Source: Rostratula benghalensis | Lineage: Eukaryota; Chordata; Aves; Charadriiformes; Rostratulidae | Length of the DNA stretch: 64,000 nucleotides | Reading direction: 5' to 3' | NCBI GenBank assembly: GCA_013399305.1 | Contig: VXAI01000137.1 | Location: 455,592-519,591 of the forward strand | Shown here: piece after piece, positions 46,286 through 58,559 of the stretch | Position numbering within the stretch: position 1 is the stretch's first letter | How the letters are laid out: each line of letters starts with the position of its first letter | Program-made: the position numbers and the translations under genes | The notes under the pieces: generated by a model | What the model saw: only the letters and a program-made list of their open reading frames with translations | What the model was told of the DNA's origin: nothing | The model's database searches: none

Positions 46286-49048
46286 AAGCTGTCTTTAGTG
46301 GTTGCCAGTGATTCCTGAGCTCATGCTAAGACACCACTGTGCCTGATATGTTGAGAGATGAGATGTGTTTTCAGGCTTCATCAAACCAATTATGAAGCTC
46401 TTATCTTGCAACAACTTTTCCTGTTTGCAAACCATTTTTGGTATAATCAGCATCATAGGCATGAAAATAACATCACTCATGAAATGTGTCTCACTGCTTT
46501 GCCAAAGTCTTTCCAAGGAGAAGCCCAAGATCTCTTAAAATATTTGTCAGGGCATTAACCTCTGAAGATGCCACAAATCGGTCCCAAATATCCTCTGTTT
46601 TTTAATGGAGATAGAATAGTCTGTGGTAGTGATGTGTTGATTCAAAAATTCTGGTAACATCAGTGTTATGGGAGACATAGGCTGGTGATTTACCTCCTTT
46701 GGATTTTTCCTCTGCATTTGTTAGCCATCACAGCATTATTTTTGTTATTCACACGCTTGGTAGAGTTCCCAGTGTTGTCAGATTTCCCAGCTGAGACTGA
46801 AGCAGTGTTGCATATATTCTGCCATCCAGAACAACATGGGATGCTCCAGAAGAACCTCACTTCCAGAAAGCCCAGCTGGACCTCTGCACTGTTCCAAATT
46901 CTGACTTCAATGTTACCAGCTGCTGTAAGGGTCCGGGAAAGAGTTGTTGCCAGTAGCTGTTTATAACGACATGAGAGGGGATCAAAGACTTAAAATCAGC
47001 AGCATGACTCCTGCTCTAGACCATGCATCCTGCAATGTGATCCTTCAGTTACTCCTTCTATCAAACTCATATTAGTACTTCTTAGAGCTTTGTCATAGTT
47101 ACTAATCAATACCAATAGTAACAAACATCTCTGTGAATAAAGAGTATGCTTTATTTTCTTTTTTTAACCCTCAAACCAGATTATTAAAGGTATTGGCTTT
47201 GTTTTGTTTTGTGGGAGTTTTTTTTTCTGTAACAGGGGAGCTTTTATACAAAATTATACCCACTATTCCATTTATGTCAAGTGATATTCCCAGGTATAAA
47301 TCTCCCTGCATTTTGTTCTTACAGAAGGAAAAAGAAATCTCAGTAGCGTCAATGCGGTGTTGAGCTATAAAGTACAAATGCTTTGGTTTCCTGGAGGAGC
47401 CACTCGCCAAGTTTGATGATGTATTGCTCTCTTTCTAACAGCCTGTTGTTTGATGCAAATGATTCCTTTGGCAAGATTATTTTTTCTTCCAGAAGGAAAA
47501 GTGGGAACCTGGTCTACTACTAGAGACCTTTTGCAGCATGCTATTGAGCAGATATGTTTTAAGTCACCTTCCTGAAAACAAAGGTTGTGTGATCAGGGTG
47601 GAATTTTTCTCACGTAACTGCAGGTATGTACAAGTGGACATTGCCATTTGAACTTGTAATTTGACTCTTTTTTTTTTTTTTTTTTCCCAAGGAGGAAAAG
47701 CTACTTCAAGGGAAACATTAATCTGATTTATTTTAGATATCTGCTTTAGAAGACAAGGTCATGTCTGAAGCTCCAGTTTCTTTCCATAAAGTAACGTAGA
47801 CCATCAGATCATGAGGAAAGATCTACTCTGCAGACATCCAGCAGCAGGTGAAGAGAGTAGCTATTCCAAGAGCAGAGAGGATCATTAATAACTAATCTCA
47901 CTTATTAATAATTATTTCACTTTTTCACAGTTTCATCCAATTTGGCCTTGACTTAACTCTACTGCAAACCACAGCATTTGATTAGATGTTGACTCCAGTC
48001 ACACTAGATGAGCTTCACCTCCAACCTGGAATGATTATGTTGTTGGATAGAAATTTGAAAATGCTTATGTGAGGTAATTTTTTTGAATTTAAAAAATAAG
48101 AGGAAAAACATTGTTTAAGAATGGCTGATGGATCCATCACTTTTCTAAGCATTCATCTAGCCAAGTGATGTAGATAACTATTAGCATATGTCAACACATG
48201 AAATGATGAACCACTGAAATTGTTGCCCATGGAGATGGTCCTGGAGATGACATATCTATTCAGCAGACTGAAAGACAAGTAGTTATCATCCAGCAAAGCT
48301 AAGTGTAGCCTTCCTTAGAGCAAGGGTGGAGCAGGCTATAGAAACTTACTTAATTAACCAAATGGTCCTCATTATAATTAAAGCAAAAGCAGAAAAACGA
48401 CTATCTGGGTATCTGCTAGTTAAAGAACATTTCTTTTAATGACTTTGTTCTGTTACATCTTTAGTTGTGATGAGATGAGGTAGATATAAGGCTTTCCTAC
48501 ATAATTCTAGGGTAAAGAATGCTAGATTGTCTCTGCTTAATTGTGAAAATTAGAGTGAGTGAGAAAAATCTGTTTGTACAAAGCTGTATTCCCACATACA
48601 CACATGTTTTATTCTCCATCCCTGGTATACACTATTGAAACAAAGTGCTCTGAGTGTAAAACAGTGGAGCATTAAAAAGCCATTAATCATTGCTTTGTAT
48701 TCCTTCCTGCTAGATGTTAATTTCAATTTACTGTCACCTATTTGGTTCCCCTTCAGCTGAGTGGCTGGCTCAGTTCCTAAAGGTCTGGACAATGAGGGAA
48801 GTGGTAGAAAGTCACCTCAGGCAGAGATGGGGAGATGTGGAGGGTGGAGGGGGGCTCCCTTGGGACACCATTCTTCTCTTCATCCTTTTCGCTGTATTTA
48901 CATTGGGAATTAGATTGTCCAGATGGAGGAGCTTTAAAAGTCTACTGAAGAGGACAATGACATTTCCAAGCTGTTCTAAAAAAAAAATTAAAAAAAAAAA
49001 AAAAAGGAAAAAGAAAACTGCTGATTAATCATGTCTGGCCCACAGGGT
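46286..49048. other. Unique non-coding stretch
   Basis: No gene. An octamer ATGCAAAT lies at 47453-47460 in an AT-rich patch, a T-run at 47668-47685, TTTTG repeats near 47199-47212, and A-runs near 48979-49004. A 104-codon frame (48714-49028) ends in the A-runs. Confidence 0.5.
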
Positions 49049-49050
49049 AA

Positions 49051-49071
49051 CAATTAACATCATGTTAATTG
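49051..49071. promoter_or_regulatory. Perfect inverted repeat with homeodomain/HNF1-like half-sites
   Basis: CAATTAACAT and ATGTTAATTG flank a single C, giving a perfect 10-1-10 inverted repeat. Each arm carries a GTTAAT/ATTAAC core as in HNF1-type sites, although the order of the half-sites differs from the classical GTTAATnATTAAC. TAATCATG precedes it at 49025. A dimeric binding site is possible; this is inference. Confidence 0.35.
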
Positions 49072-49586
49072 GAAAAGATTGAATAGTCAGGAGAAGATAG
49101 ACTGAGCTCCTGCCAGGCAGTTTCTACCTTCTGAGGAGATTAATCTAGCCAGTTGTGGAGACAGAGCCATGGTCCAACCATGTAGGGAGGGTCAGAACTG
49201 GAGTCACCCCTCCAGATTTGCAGGTGAGGGAATGGAAATCTTCAGTGGGTTGTACTTTATGTTGGCACCCAACTTATCCTTTCTGGCCTGTTGGAAAAGC
49301 TGGAAGTGACAATGGTCCTGGCTGAAACATCTCACTGCAGTGCTTGAAAGGAGGTGAGGTGATCAATCGGTTTGGATCCACAAGATGAGGTGTTAACAGA
49401 AGTTCCAATATTTGACATCATGCATATTAAGTCATGAGGTAAGCATTTGTTAAGTTTTCTGTTTTGTTATGGTTATGTTTTGTATGTTTTGTTCTGATCA
49501 TAGGTCATGACATTAAGGAGCTATGGTATTGGGCTATAATAGGAAGAAGAAAAAACCATCAGAGTGTATTTCTCTAATAACAAATC
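49072..49586. other. Unique non-coding stretch
   Basis: A TTTTG/TATG-rich patch lies near 49455-49495; otherwise nothing. Confidence 0.5.
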
Positions 49587-49587
49587 C

Positions 49588-49632
49588 CAAGTTATTCTTG
49601 GAGTTGGTATTCCAACAAGTTATTCTTGGAGT
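49588..49632. repeat. 17-bp direct repeat, 11-bp spacer
   Basis: CAAGTTATTCTTGGAGT occurs at 49588-49604 and again, identically, at 49616-49632, a 28-bp period. Confidence 0.9.
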
Positions 49633-51038
49633 ATCTACAAGGCCTGTTGCCTGTCCCCACTGTCCCTCATTCCCTTAGGGACACTTTGTTCAGATCATTA
49701 ATTTCTTGTTGAAGTTATAGGGTCTTAAGAGGGGGTTTATGGTTACCCAGTTTTCCCAAAGCAGGCACCCTAATTTTCTCTACACTGCAAGATGAAACCC
49801 AGCTCTGCAAGAAAGCAGGAACACATGGAGCTATGAGAGCTCCTCTCCACGTTGCTGGTTCCAACCTAGCCATAGCATGACCATACAGCATCAACTCTGT
49901 GTTTAGGAAGCCTTGAACACGGCACTGAGATGTATCCCACTATCCTAAATCACAGAAGAAAGAAACCTCTCTTGGTTGGTCTTCTGGGATCCCAGAATAC
50001 ATGGGATTCCATATTATATTATATATATAAATACATATAGAATCTATCCACCACACATGGGCAAGGTGGATAGCAGCAGGGTGAGATGCTAAGTCCCCAG
50101 CCTCTTCTACTGGTCTACTGTGGTTGGATTGGTGGGTCTCATCTCAAAAGTGACAGTGGCAGTGCAGTGAGGAGGCAGACCAAGGAGAGCAAACTCTTTA
50201 TGTTCAGGGCATGTGAACATGTTCAGAGGGCACATTTCTTTAGAAGGAAAAAAACTTCCCTGTCCTCCAGCTCTGACTTCTGCTGGACTCTGTGTGGGAG
50301 TATCCAATGACATTGCTATTTGGTCCCAGTGAAACTATGCTGCTTGGCAGCAAGGTATGCAATGCCCCACAATGTGTTATTTTCAAAGCTCTACGCCAGA
50401 GTATGTGTTTTATGACCCACAGTGTGACAGAAACTCGTCTGAGTGATCAAGCCCTGTTGGGTCAACATCGGACCCAGTTAGTGTAGCATGTGCATTGTGC
50501 CTCTCTGGAGAACATCCCAGGGAAATTGTCTTGTCAGCTTGCCCAGCTTTCTGCCTGCAGTGAGCCATTGGTTCATCTGGAAGGAAGCCCAGGAGTGCAC
50601 ATGTAGGATGGATGCCCAAGAGACCAGGCATTTCGAGAAATGAGCCAGGGCGCCCACTTGGTTGTGTGCAGGCTCTGCTCAAGAAGAGCTGAAGCAGGTC
50701 TCTACCTCCCATACCTCCTTCTGTGAGCATCTTTTCAGATCCGGCAGATGGGTCCAGCATGGCGCAAAACCAATCAGAAATAGCTCTGGCGCAGCACTCC
50801 AAGTGATTTCAGACTGTGCCTTCTCTGGCCATGAGGCCAAGCTGGAAGATGTGTTGGAAAAAGTCAGCTCTCAACCCACGAAGCCAGGATCTCATTAGGC
50901 ATGGCAGAGAGGAGCATGAAAACAAATACCTGGCACCACAATTTCTCTTCAGCAAGAAGGGTATAGATTCTGGTTTAGAGGCAAAAATACCATTTGCAAC
51001 AGATCCTCCCACCCGTCATGCCCTGGTACAGATTTAAG
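49633..51038. other. Unique non-coding stretch
   Basis: An AT-only patch at about 50010-50037 (ATATTATATTATATATATAA) is the only simple sequence. A 130-codon minus-strand frame (50410-50802) shows no domain. No gene. Confidence 0.5.
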
Positions 51039-51039
51039 G

Positions 51040-51430
51040 TCTCATTAAAGTAATCAGCTCTAGAGATGACACTATTTGCACTCTCAGCTCAGGCTGTGAA
51101 TTGGTATCGGGGTCTCTGAAATAGTCAGGCTGGTGAGGATGCTGCAGTATGCATGAGCAATAAGAGGGGTCTCCTATTAGCACCGACCTTTGGGGGAATG
51201 AAAGTGAAGAGAGCGAAGAAGAAATAAAAAAAAAATCAAGTCCAAGCCAGTGGAATGTCTCTTGCTTTGCCTGGTTTATTCATTGCTGCCTGCTTCCTTA
51301 TTTACTGTTTATTTATTTACTTGGAGGCGAGGTGACCTTCAAAGCTGCTGCTTGTCACTAGCAGCCTCTTGCTTGCAAGTTGCATGTTAATTTTGGCTTA
51401 GACACTGGAGCTGAATGTCCTAGGCACACT
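51040..51430. promoter_or_regulatory. Candidate conserved non-coding element
   Basis: A repeat-free block with CAGTATGCATGAGCAATAAG near 51144, TTTATTCATTGCTGCC near 51278, TTTATTTATTTACTTGG near 51309, and GTGACCTTCAAAG at 51332-51344. On the minus strand the last reads CTTTGAAGGTCAC, an extended nuclear-receptor half-site overlapping a TCF/LEF-like core. GTTGCATGTTAATTTTGG follows near 51379. It is a good enhancer candidate by composition only. Confidence 0.35.
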
Positions 51431-52349
51431 GCGGTGGAATCTGTGACTCTCATTTTCTATGCTATTTAAAAGCAGGGGTCTGCTTTGGGTAGCCAGGCTG
51501 GATTTTCAGGCCTAAATAATAAAAAGCTGTAGGGAACATGTGGGCCTGCTGATGCAGACACCCCTCAATTTTATTCCACCTCAGCCTACTCATATAAGGG
51601 ATGGTGTGACTGCCTGCCATAGAGGGATGGTTTCCAATCCCACAGCAGATGTGGAAGTGTTCTCTTCCCCCAAACTCTGCCTTTGCAGGGAACAATCATT
51701 TGTCTCCCACAGATGCAACAGAGTTTATTTTCATTGCTAACGGTCTGTAAAAAACAAGCAACTCTCCCCCATCATTCTCCACCTATCCACGCAGGTCTTC
51801 AAGGTGAGTTTATAGCCTCCAGAGCAGCAAGGTCACCTCAATGACAGCCACAACCCCATCCAAATGGTGTCTGTGGAGAATGATCTACAGAGTGACTACA
51901 GTCATTGTGGCATGATGAAAGGAGGGACTTCCAGGGCAGGAGCCAAAGGAAAATATCAGATGCCTGTGGTATTTGTAGCACTGCCAAGATGACAGCAATG
52001 ATTTGTTGGCAGCCATACACCTCAAACCAGGACCTTGAAAGCCAGACACCCTGGGGCAGGGTCTATAGTATGCCCTGGACATACCTCATTTGGGACTTTT
52101 CTCTCTCTTTCTTTATGATTCCAAATAAACATGGTGCTCTGCTTAGTGTCCCATTTAATGCAGCCTGCTCTGGAGCAGGGGCTGACTCTGGGCTATTCTG
52201 AACAAATAATAACATTTCCCAGTGCACTAGACGGATGCCATACTTCACCCAGAGATGGAGGCTTTTTCTCTTTTCTTTTTTTTTCTGAGAGTAAAAACTC
52301 ATCGCCCTGGGTCTCACTTGCACGAACAGAAAATTTTGCTTCTTTGAAA
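51431..52349. other. Unique non-coding stretch
   Basis: No gene or assigned repeat; a T/C tract lies near 52265-52286. Confidence 0.5.
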
Positions 52350-52350
52350 A

Positions 52351-52423
52351 GCAGAGGAAATGAAGGCAGGAAATGAAGGCAAGCAAAAAAATAAAGGCAG
52401 ACAGAAAAATAAAGACAGGAAAC
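52351..52423 (+). repeat. Imperfect purine-rich tandem repeat
   Basis: About four units of 13-16 bp based on AAATGAAGGCAGG. The first two are nearly identical (52358 and 52371) and the later ones drift to AAATAAAGGCAGAC and AAATAAAGACAGG. Confidence 0.75.
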
Positions 52424-52437
52424 CCGTTTCTTGAAGG

Positions 52438-52454
52438 GTGTGTGTGTGTGTGTG
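52438..52454 (+). repeat. (GT)n dinucleotide run
   Basis: Seventeen bases of uninterrupted GT repeat. Confidence 0.9.
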
Positions 52455-53243
52455 AAATGGTATAAAGTCTTCCTTTTCTAACCTTAAAAAGTAATTATTG
52501 TGAAAATTGTCCTAACAGTGGAAATATCTCATGCAATATATAGGTGGTCTTTGTGTGAAAACACAACCTTAACTTGGTGAATCGTATCCATAGATTTAGG
52601 ATGAACAGCCCTCTAGGAGGAGCCATATCTTTCCCTTGGTGACAGGGTTTGTTTCAAAGATAAGAATAGACAGATGTAATAAAGGAAAAGGAGCTCTACA
52701 CTGAACATTACAAAAATGCATTGCAACAGATGAATAGCAACACAGACATAGGCTGATTGCAGCTAAGCTCTGATTTCTAACCAAGATCTTGAGGGCCTAC
52801 TGCCAGTATAGAGAAAGAGGGAATCTCCAGCAGAAAATCAGACTCTTTTGGGTGTCTCTGCTGACTACAGGACAATCCCAGTGACTCCTACTGAAGCTCC
52901 ACATCAGCTCTATGCTTTGAGTTAGACCAATTGAACTTGGGGCATAGAGACAGCTCTCTGAAAATGTTTGCTTTTCTGACTAAAGAAAGCCTGGAGCATG
53001 GGGAGGAGGAGGAGACCCTGTGCTGGAAAACAGCAGTTCTACCACAGCCAAGCCAGTCCAAAGACTTGAAGAAAGATCTGAGAGCAATGCCCTAAATTCT
53101 CCAGAAGAGCTAATGCAGACCCAAGATTCTTAATATGGGGCATGTCGAGTTAGATGAGGGAAGTAATTTTTGCTGTGTGTATGGAGGAAATGGGGAGGCT
53201 GAGTTCTGACATTCACGCCTGCAAGGGAACATCTGATGCTTGG
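52455..53243. other. Unique non-coding stretch
   Basis: Nothing recognised. Confidence 0.5.
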
Positions 53244-53244
53244 A

Positions 53245-53570
53245 GAGATATCAGAAGAGAGCAACAAAAATGATTCAGAAGTCTGGAGGAAAATCTCTGA
53301 TGAGGAGAGGTTTCAAACACTTACCCTGACCAGTTTATAAGAATGAAATTTGAGAGGTTACCTCCTTAAGGAGATGATGGCAAGGAATGAAGAAAAGCGT
53401 AATTCAACCCAGGCTGGAGGAAATAAAGAGTAAGGTGAAACAGGGAGAGGATTTTATGTGCTGGTACAAGCTCCCAAGGAAACAGGTGGATATTCGGGCT
53501 CTTCAGAACAAACACTGGAAATCAGACTTTAATTCAACACAAGGCATTGGATCCTTGACGAGAAAGTAGG
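53245..53570 (+). repeat. Decayed CR1-type remnant
   Basis: GAGAGCAACAAAAATGATTC, GAAGTCTGGAGGAAAATCTC and GATGAGGAGAGGTTTCAAAC recall the CR1 phrase 'caaagatgat...ggctggagcacctctcctatgaggagagg'. Later, ACAAGCTCCCAAGGAAACAG recalls 'aacaagctgcccagggaa'. Heavy divergence; an older CR1 family is likely. Confidence 0.42.
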
Positions 53571-54028
53571 TGGGAAAAAAACAAGTTGGTTATGATGTAA
53601 AGATAAGATTAAATAAACTTAAAGTCCCTAGTTAATTCTAAGTATATAAATCTGTGAAATGAAGCTAAAGTTCAGGCCAACAGAATGATGCTGGAGCCCT
53701 TCCCAGGTTTTGGAGAAATATACAAACTGTCTGAACACATTTAAAGCTCCATCATTTTGCAACATTTTATTTTGCAGCCCTACTCTGGTAAAACAAGGGA
53801 TAAATGGTTCCAGGAATGCAAAGTGAATTGGATGGAGCGGTAGTAGATGCAGAAGTGGAGGAGAGTCCTGTAGTCTAACTTTTTATTTTTATTTTTTTTC
53901 CAAATCACCATCTCCTCTCTTATTCTTACAGATGTATATTCTTTTCCCACCCCCACAAGCTTGCAAATACCTTGTCCTACCTCTGCAACCCTGCCAGGCT
54001 CATCTGAGGCCTCATGATCTGCTGTCAG
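53571..54028. other. Unique AT-rich stretch
   Basis: A T/C-rich patch lies near 53879-53902. No gene. Confidence 0.5.
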
Positions 54029-54029
54029 A

Positions 54030-54180
54030 AATTATAAAGACGTTCCCAATTTCCAGGCTGAGCAGCCAGGATCACATTTGCAATCAGTTTTAATCACAAG
54101 TGTAACTGAGTGGATTGCAAGTGATAAGCCCCGTCTGCAGACAGCTGTGATGTAATGAATATGACAGTTCAGAATTGGGT
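54030..54180. promoter_or_regulatory. Candidate regulatory block
   Basis: This contains ATTTGCAATCAGTTTTAATC, GGATTGCAAGTGATAAGC (C/EBP- and GATA-like) and ACAGCTGTGATGTAATG. Repeat-free; weak support. Confidence 0.24.
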
Positions 54181-55005
54181 CTGAAGGTTATTTTTGGGGA
54201 AGGCAAGGAACCACAAAATTAGTCTCAGTGCAGGGGAAAAAAAGAAAGATAAAAAGAGACCCAATGTTTCAAGCTCACACTTCTAAGAGATCCCCTCCCT
54301 GCCAGGCAAGACAAGCTTAAACAATCAAAATTAATTTGTGGAGGAAGGCAGCCACTCAAAGAGAAATCTAACAGGTGACCACAGCTGACATGAAATCTCA
54401 CAGGATGAGCAGGTGAAAGGACTGAAATGAAATAGCTACCAGCTGTCCCTGCTTTCATGAGCCTAGGGGAATAAAGACCTGAGTTCTCAAAACAGTCCAA
54501 TGCTGAATAAGTGAGAAAAGGCCCTTTAGAAGAAAGGCCAGGAAAAATTACCTGGGAGCGAACCTGGTGTCTTCAAATACATTCCTGGCTTTTGCCAAAT
54601 GCAAGTGACAGGTTAGCCGAGTGGCAGATACCACAGCCTCCTGCCTCATGTTTCTCTTTCCATGGCCCCAAATGACAGAGTTCTTGTCATAGTTTCTCTC
54701 CTCTGATGGCCACATGCTAGATCCAGCCAGGTCTCCACTCCACGAGTGCCCTGGAAAATTATGGAACAACAAAAGATCTGCAGAACAGTATGGGGCAGAT
54801 GGTGCCTGCTGAGCAGTTTCCTTCCCATCACAAGGCTTGGCTCATCCACAGACCTGGTCATCTCACCAGCTGTGCTCCATTTCCCTGAACCAGAGATGAT
54901 GTTCTTTATGAGGTCTGGGCTCATGCTGCACAAACAAATGTACTTTACTGGACCAGAAACTGAGGTGACTGGAAGGAGTTCCTTGATTTGCAACAGAGGG
55001 GAGGG
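54181..55005. other. Unique non-coding stretch
   Basis: A 169-codon minus-strand frame (54646-55155) and a 112-codon plus-strand frame overlap. The former runs into antisense CR1 sequence. No gene is supported. Confidence 0.5.
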
Positions 55006-55007
55006 GA

Positions 55008-55511
55008 GTGTTGCATCCAGCTCTGGAGTCCTCAGCACAGGAAGGACATGGTCCTGTTGGAACCGGTCCAGAGAAGGTCCATGAAGATGGTCAGAGGGTT
55101 GGAGAACCTCTCCTGTGAAGACTGAAGACAGGCTGAGAGAGTTGTGGTTGTTCACTCTGGAAAAGAGAAGACTTCAGGGAGACCTTAAAGCAGCCTTCCC
55201 GTAGCCAAAAAGGTACAGGTGAGATGGGGAAGGGAGTGAGCAATAGGAGGAGGGGTAATAGTTTTAAATTGAAAGAGAGGAGTTTTAGATGAAATATTAG
55301 GAAGAAATTCTTTCCTGTGAGGATGGTGAGACACTGGAACAGGTTGCCCAGAAAAGCTGTGGATGCTCCATCCCTGGAAGTGTTGAAGACCTGGCTGGCT
55401 GGGACTTTGAGCAACCTGGTCTGGTGGGAGTTGTCCCTGCCTATGTCAGGAGGTTGGAACTGGATGATCTTTAAGGTTCCTTCTGACCAAAACCATTCTA
55501 TGATTTTGCGA
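55008..55511 (+). mobile_element. CR1 LINE 3' fragment, about 500 bp
   Basis: CR1 blocks in order: CATCCAGCTCTGGAGTCCTC, GGTCCATGAAGATGGTCAGA, ACCTCTCCTGTGAAGACTGA, GACTTCAGGGAGACCTTAAA, GAACAGGTTGCCCAGAAAAG and AGGAGGTTGGAACTGGATGA. The tail is CCATTCTATGATTTTGC. It is the same subtype as 31648-31814 and lies opposite in orientation to 45453-46285. Frames are broken. Confidence 0.95.
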
Positions 55512-56639
55512 TATTAGTCAATCAATTAACTATTGTCTTCTGCTCACAGAATCTATGGATCTGGAAAATGGAGTGACTTGTGTCATGATGTCATCATATC
55601 TTACACAATAAATCTGTGATCGTATTGTGAGCTAAGGAAGGTTCATTCAGGTTTGCCCCATTGCAATGAGAATGGACACAGACCAAAGGTTTTTACTGTT
55701 GGACCAGACCATGGGTCTCATTATTCTGTCCTTGTTGGGTCATTTCAGGCCATTGGTCCATCCATGGGAAACTCTCCTCTTGTCACAATGGATCACAGCA
55801 TCACCTGTTTCTGCATCCCATGTCCTGCTGCACTGCTGGTGTGCTATCTCCTGGCCTGTCAGATCAAATCACTGGCTTCTCCCGCCTCCAGCCATTGCTA
55901 ATTTTCAATGAGTCAGAAAGGAGCTAAGATCAGCTTGACCTTCATCCATAGGATGATGTCACCCAGTGAAAGGCAGACATGATAAAGGTAAAAGCAGGCA
56001 GTCTGATATCCCTCCTGATTTCTGTGTCTGGTATTGTAGACCATGATAAAAGTGTCTGTTCCTAAGGAAAAATCAGCTACCTCTGCTGACCTCAGTGTGC
56101 CTGCTGCATGCTTGGAGACCAATATCAGTCCAGAGACGAGCAACCTTTCGCATACTCACTCCCTGAGTAAGCTCTTCTCTAAAGCTGAATTGTGTCCATT
56201 CCCAGTCAGTTTGGATGGAGGAAAGGAGAAAAGTGGCCAGCAAATTTGACTTAAATCATCTTGGGGCCTTTTTGTCCTAGTACCTGGAACCCTTCTGTCC
56301 TAAAAAACCTAGGAGTCCATGCATTTGTTGTCATATGGAAATAAATCTGACTAGACTGTTAATGTGGATTAGCTGAACTGCAAGAAAGCACAGGTATTTT
56401 TATTCAGAGTTACAGTATCCTTAATCTGACTCATTCCAATCCCTTTGGGCAGAGATATTTTCCCCACAGCCGATAATGCTGTTTGATTAGTCCACCTGCC
56501 CACTATATTAACCACAGGTTATCTCTTCCAAATTTCTCTGTCCAACCCCAGCTTGCATGTTGTTTGTGTGGTCTCCAGCCAAGGAATGAGGAATGCTGTA
56601 AGAAGGAAAGACAGGTCTGATGGACTGTCATGCAGAACA
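55512..56639. other. Unique non-coding stretch
   Basis: No gene or repeat recognised between two CR1 copies. Overlapping plus-strand frames at 55653-55911 in different phases argue against coding. Confidence 0.5.
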
Positions 56640-56640
56640 C

Positions 56641-56899
56641 ATCAAGGACAAGAGGAAATGGGCACAAACATGCACATAAGAAGTTCTATCTAACGATGAG
56701 GAGGAACTTCTTCACTTTGAGGGTGGCAGAGCCCTAGAACTGGCTGCCCAGAGAGTTGTGTCCACCTTTGAATAATTTAAAACCTGCCTGGACAAGTTCC
56801 CATGCAACCTGCTCTAGAAGGACCTGCTTTGGAAGGGGGTTGGATGAGATGATTTCCAGAAGTCCCTTCCAACCCCATATCATTCTGTGATTCTGTGAT
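56641..56899 (+). mobile_element. CR1 LINE 3' fragment
   Basis: GACAAGAGGAAATGGGCACA, AGAAGTTCTATCTAACGATG, AGGAACTTCTTCACTTTGAG, TGGCTGCCCAGAGAGTTGTG, GGGGGTTGGATGAGATGATT, and tail CATTCTGTGATTCTGTGAT. It is the subtype with TTCTGTG tails, like 6516-6686. Confidence 0.95.
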
Positions 56900-58046
56900 A
56901 CATGGGTTGAATTTCCACTGGGTGAGTGACCTTAAAGTTGTTGAACTACCCTGTACCTCCTTGCCCCACGTACCAAAACACAGTGTTGACAACCATCTAT
57001 TCTGTCTTCATACCCAACCCACATGTTTCTAAGATGCTTCTGGCACAAGCCTTGGTGGTGCAAGCTCTCTAGCCCTTGTGGCGTCTTGTCACTGTTGCAG
57101 GCTGAAGATAAAGAGTGCTTCCAGTGATGTGATGACAATGTCTTAACTATGGGTTTTCCTAACAACTGGCCTCTACCTCAGCCACTGCTTAATGTAATGG
57201 ACAGAGAGAACAACCTAGGGAATTTGTAGGACACTAAGATAAAGACCTGTCCACAGTCGTTCCATAGCCCAGTTGGACTACGGGAGTGGCATTTCTACTT
57301 GTTCAAAAGGGCTCTCCTATCTTCTTGAAAAGGGCAAACTATCTTCTGCCTCACCAGTGAAAACTTTCAGCTCTGTAACCAGCAGACAAGCTTTCCACTG
57401 ATTCTTTTTGCTGCTGGGTACCAAATATTTTTGAATCATCTGTCTGCCTACATTTCCTTAGATTAGCTCACTGATATCCTACTTTTTTTTTTTTTTTCCT
57501 CTAGATTAAAAGAAAAGGAGAAAAAGGCATCAAAACCCAACCACAATTCTCCTTATGGAAGGCAGTATAGGAAAAATAGGCTGGCACATTTTTAAACCCA
57601 TCCAGTGCAAGGATGCATCAGCACCAGGATTTGTGTCTGGGAACTTTGGGCAAAGTCAGCTCTCCTGGTTCAACTGGCATTTCAAAGATATTCAGTGAGT
57701 AGAAACAAGTAGTTGACAAAACGTAATCCACTGGAAGCTTGTTTATCTTTCAAGGGAATAATCTGAGCAAATGCAGATGTCTTCTCAAGAGCACAAGAAA
57801 TGCAGTGAGATGTCAGATTGACGGTCTAGCTAGCCTGACTGCCTACCTCTCTGGCCATATGAGAACCAGTTAGGAGCACAACTATTTCCTTTAGTTCATT
57901 TCCTTTGTAAGTCCCCATCACCAACAGCTGGTGCATTCATTATTTTAGGTTCTTTTCTCCTGCTAATCCTATTTATGGGAGTGACTATCATTCCTGGTGA
58001 CACTTCAAGCCAATAGACAATGCTAGTACATCATTGGCAGGGGTAT
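56900..58046. other. Unique non-coding stretch
   Basis: A T-run lies near 57483-57497. A small AT-rich patch at 57880-58000 holds CAACAGCTGGTGCATTCATT. No gene. Confidence 0.5.
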
Positions 58047-58047
58047 T

Positions 58048-58559
58048 GATTATTGTGTCCAGTTCTGGGCACCTCAACACAAGAGAGATGTCAAGGTGCT
58101 GCAGTGAGTGCAGAGGAGGGCAATGAAGCTGGTGAAGGGACTGGAGAATAAATCTTATGAAGAGCAATTGAAGGAGATAGGACTGTTTAGTTGGAGGAAG
58201 AGGAGGTTGAGGGGAGACCTCATTGCTCTCTACAACTACTTAAAAGGGCTTTGTAGAGAGGTTGGTGCTGGTCTCTTCTCACAGGGAATTAGAGATAGAA
58301 GGAGAGGGAATGGCTTCAAGCAGCAATAAGGCAGGTTTAGGCTGAACATGAGGAAAGCATTTTTCACAGAAAGAGTGGTCAGACATTGGAATAGGCTGCC
58401 CGGGGTGGTGGTTGAGTCCCCATCCCTTAATGTGTTTCAGAGTCATTGAGATGTGGTGTTGGGGAATCTGGTGTAGGAGAGGAACATTGTAGAGCAGGGT
58501 TGATGGTTGAACTTGATGATCCCAAGGGTCTCTTCCAACCTGAATGATTCTATGATTCA
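58048..58559 (+). mobile_element. CR1 LINE 3' fragment, paired copy A
   Basis: It starts abruptly at TTGTGTCCAGTTCTGGGCAC and runs through TGGAGAATAAATCTTATGAA, GGAAAGCATTTTTCACAGAA and ATGTGGTGTTGGGGAATCTG to a GAATGATTCTATGATTC tail. It is closely similar, around nine bases in ten by eye, to 60320-60832. It carries a 9-bp insertion (AGATAGAAG-like) near 58290 relative to that copy. A 73-codon frame (58108-58329) is a remnant of the CR1 3' coding region. Confidence 0.96.

Noticed and set aside
54646..55155. 169-codon minus-strand frame
   Set aside because: Partly antisense to a plus-strand CR1; the remainder has no recognisable protein features.
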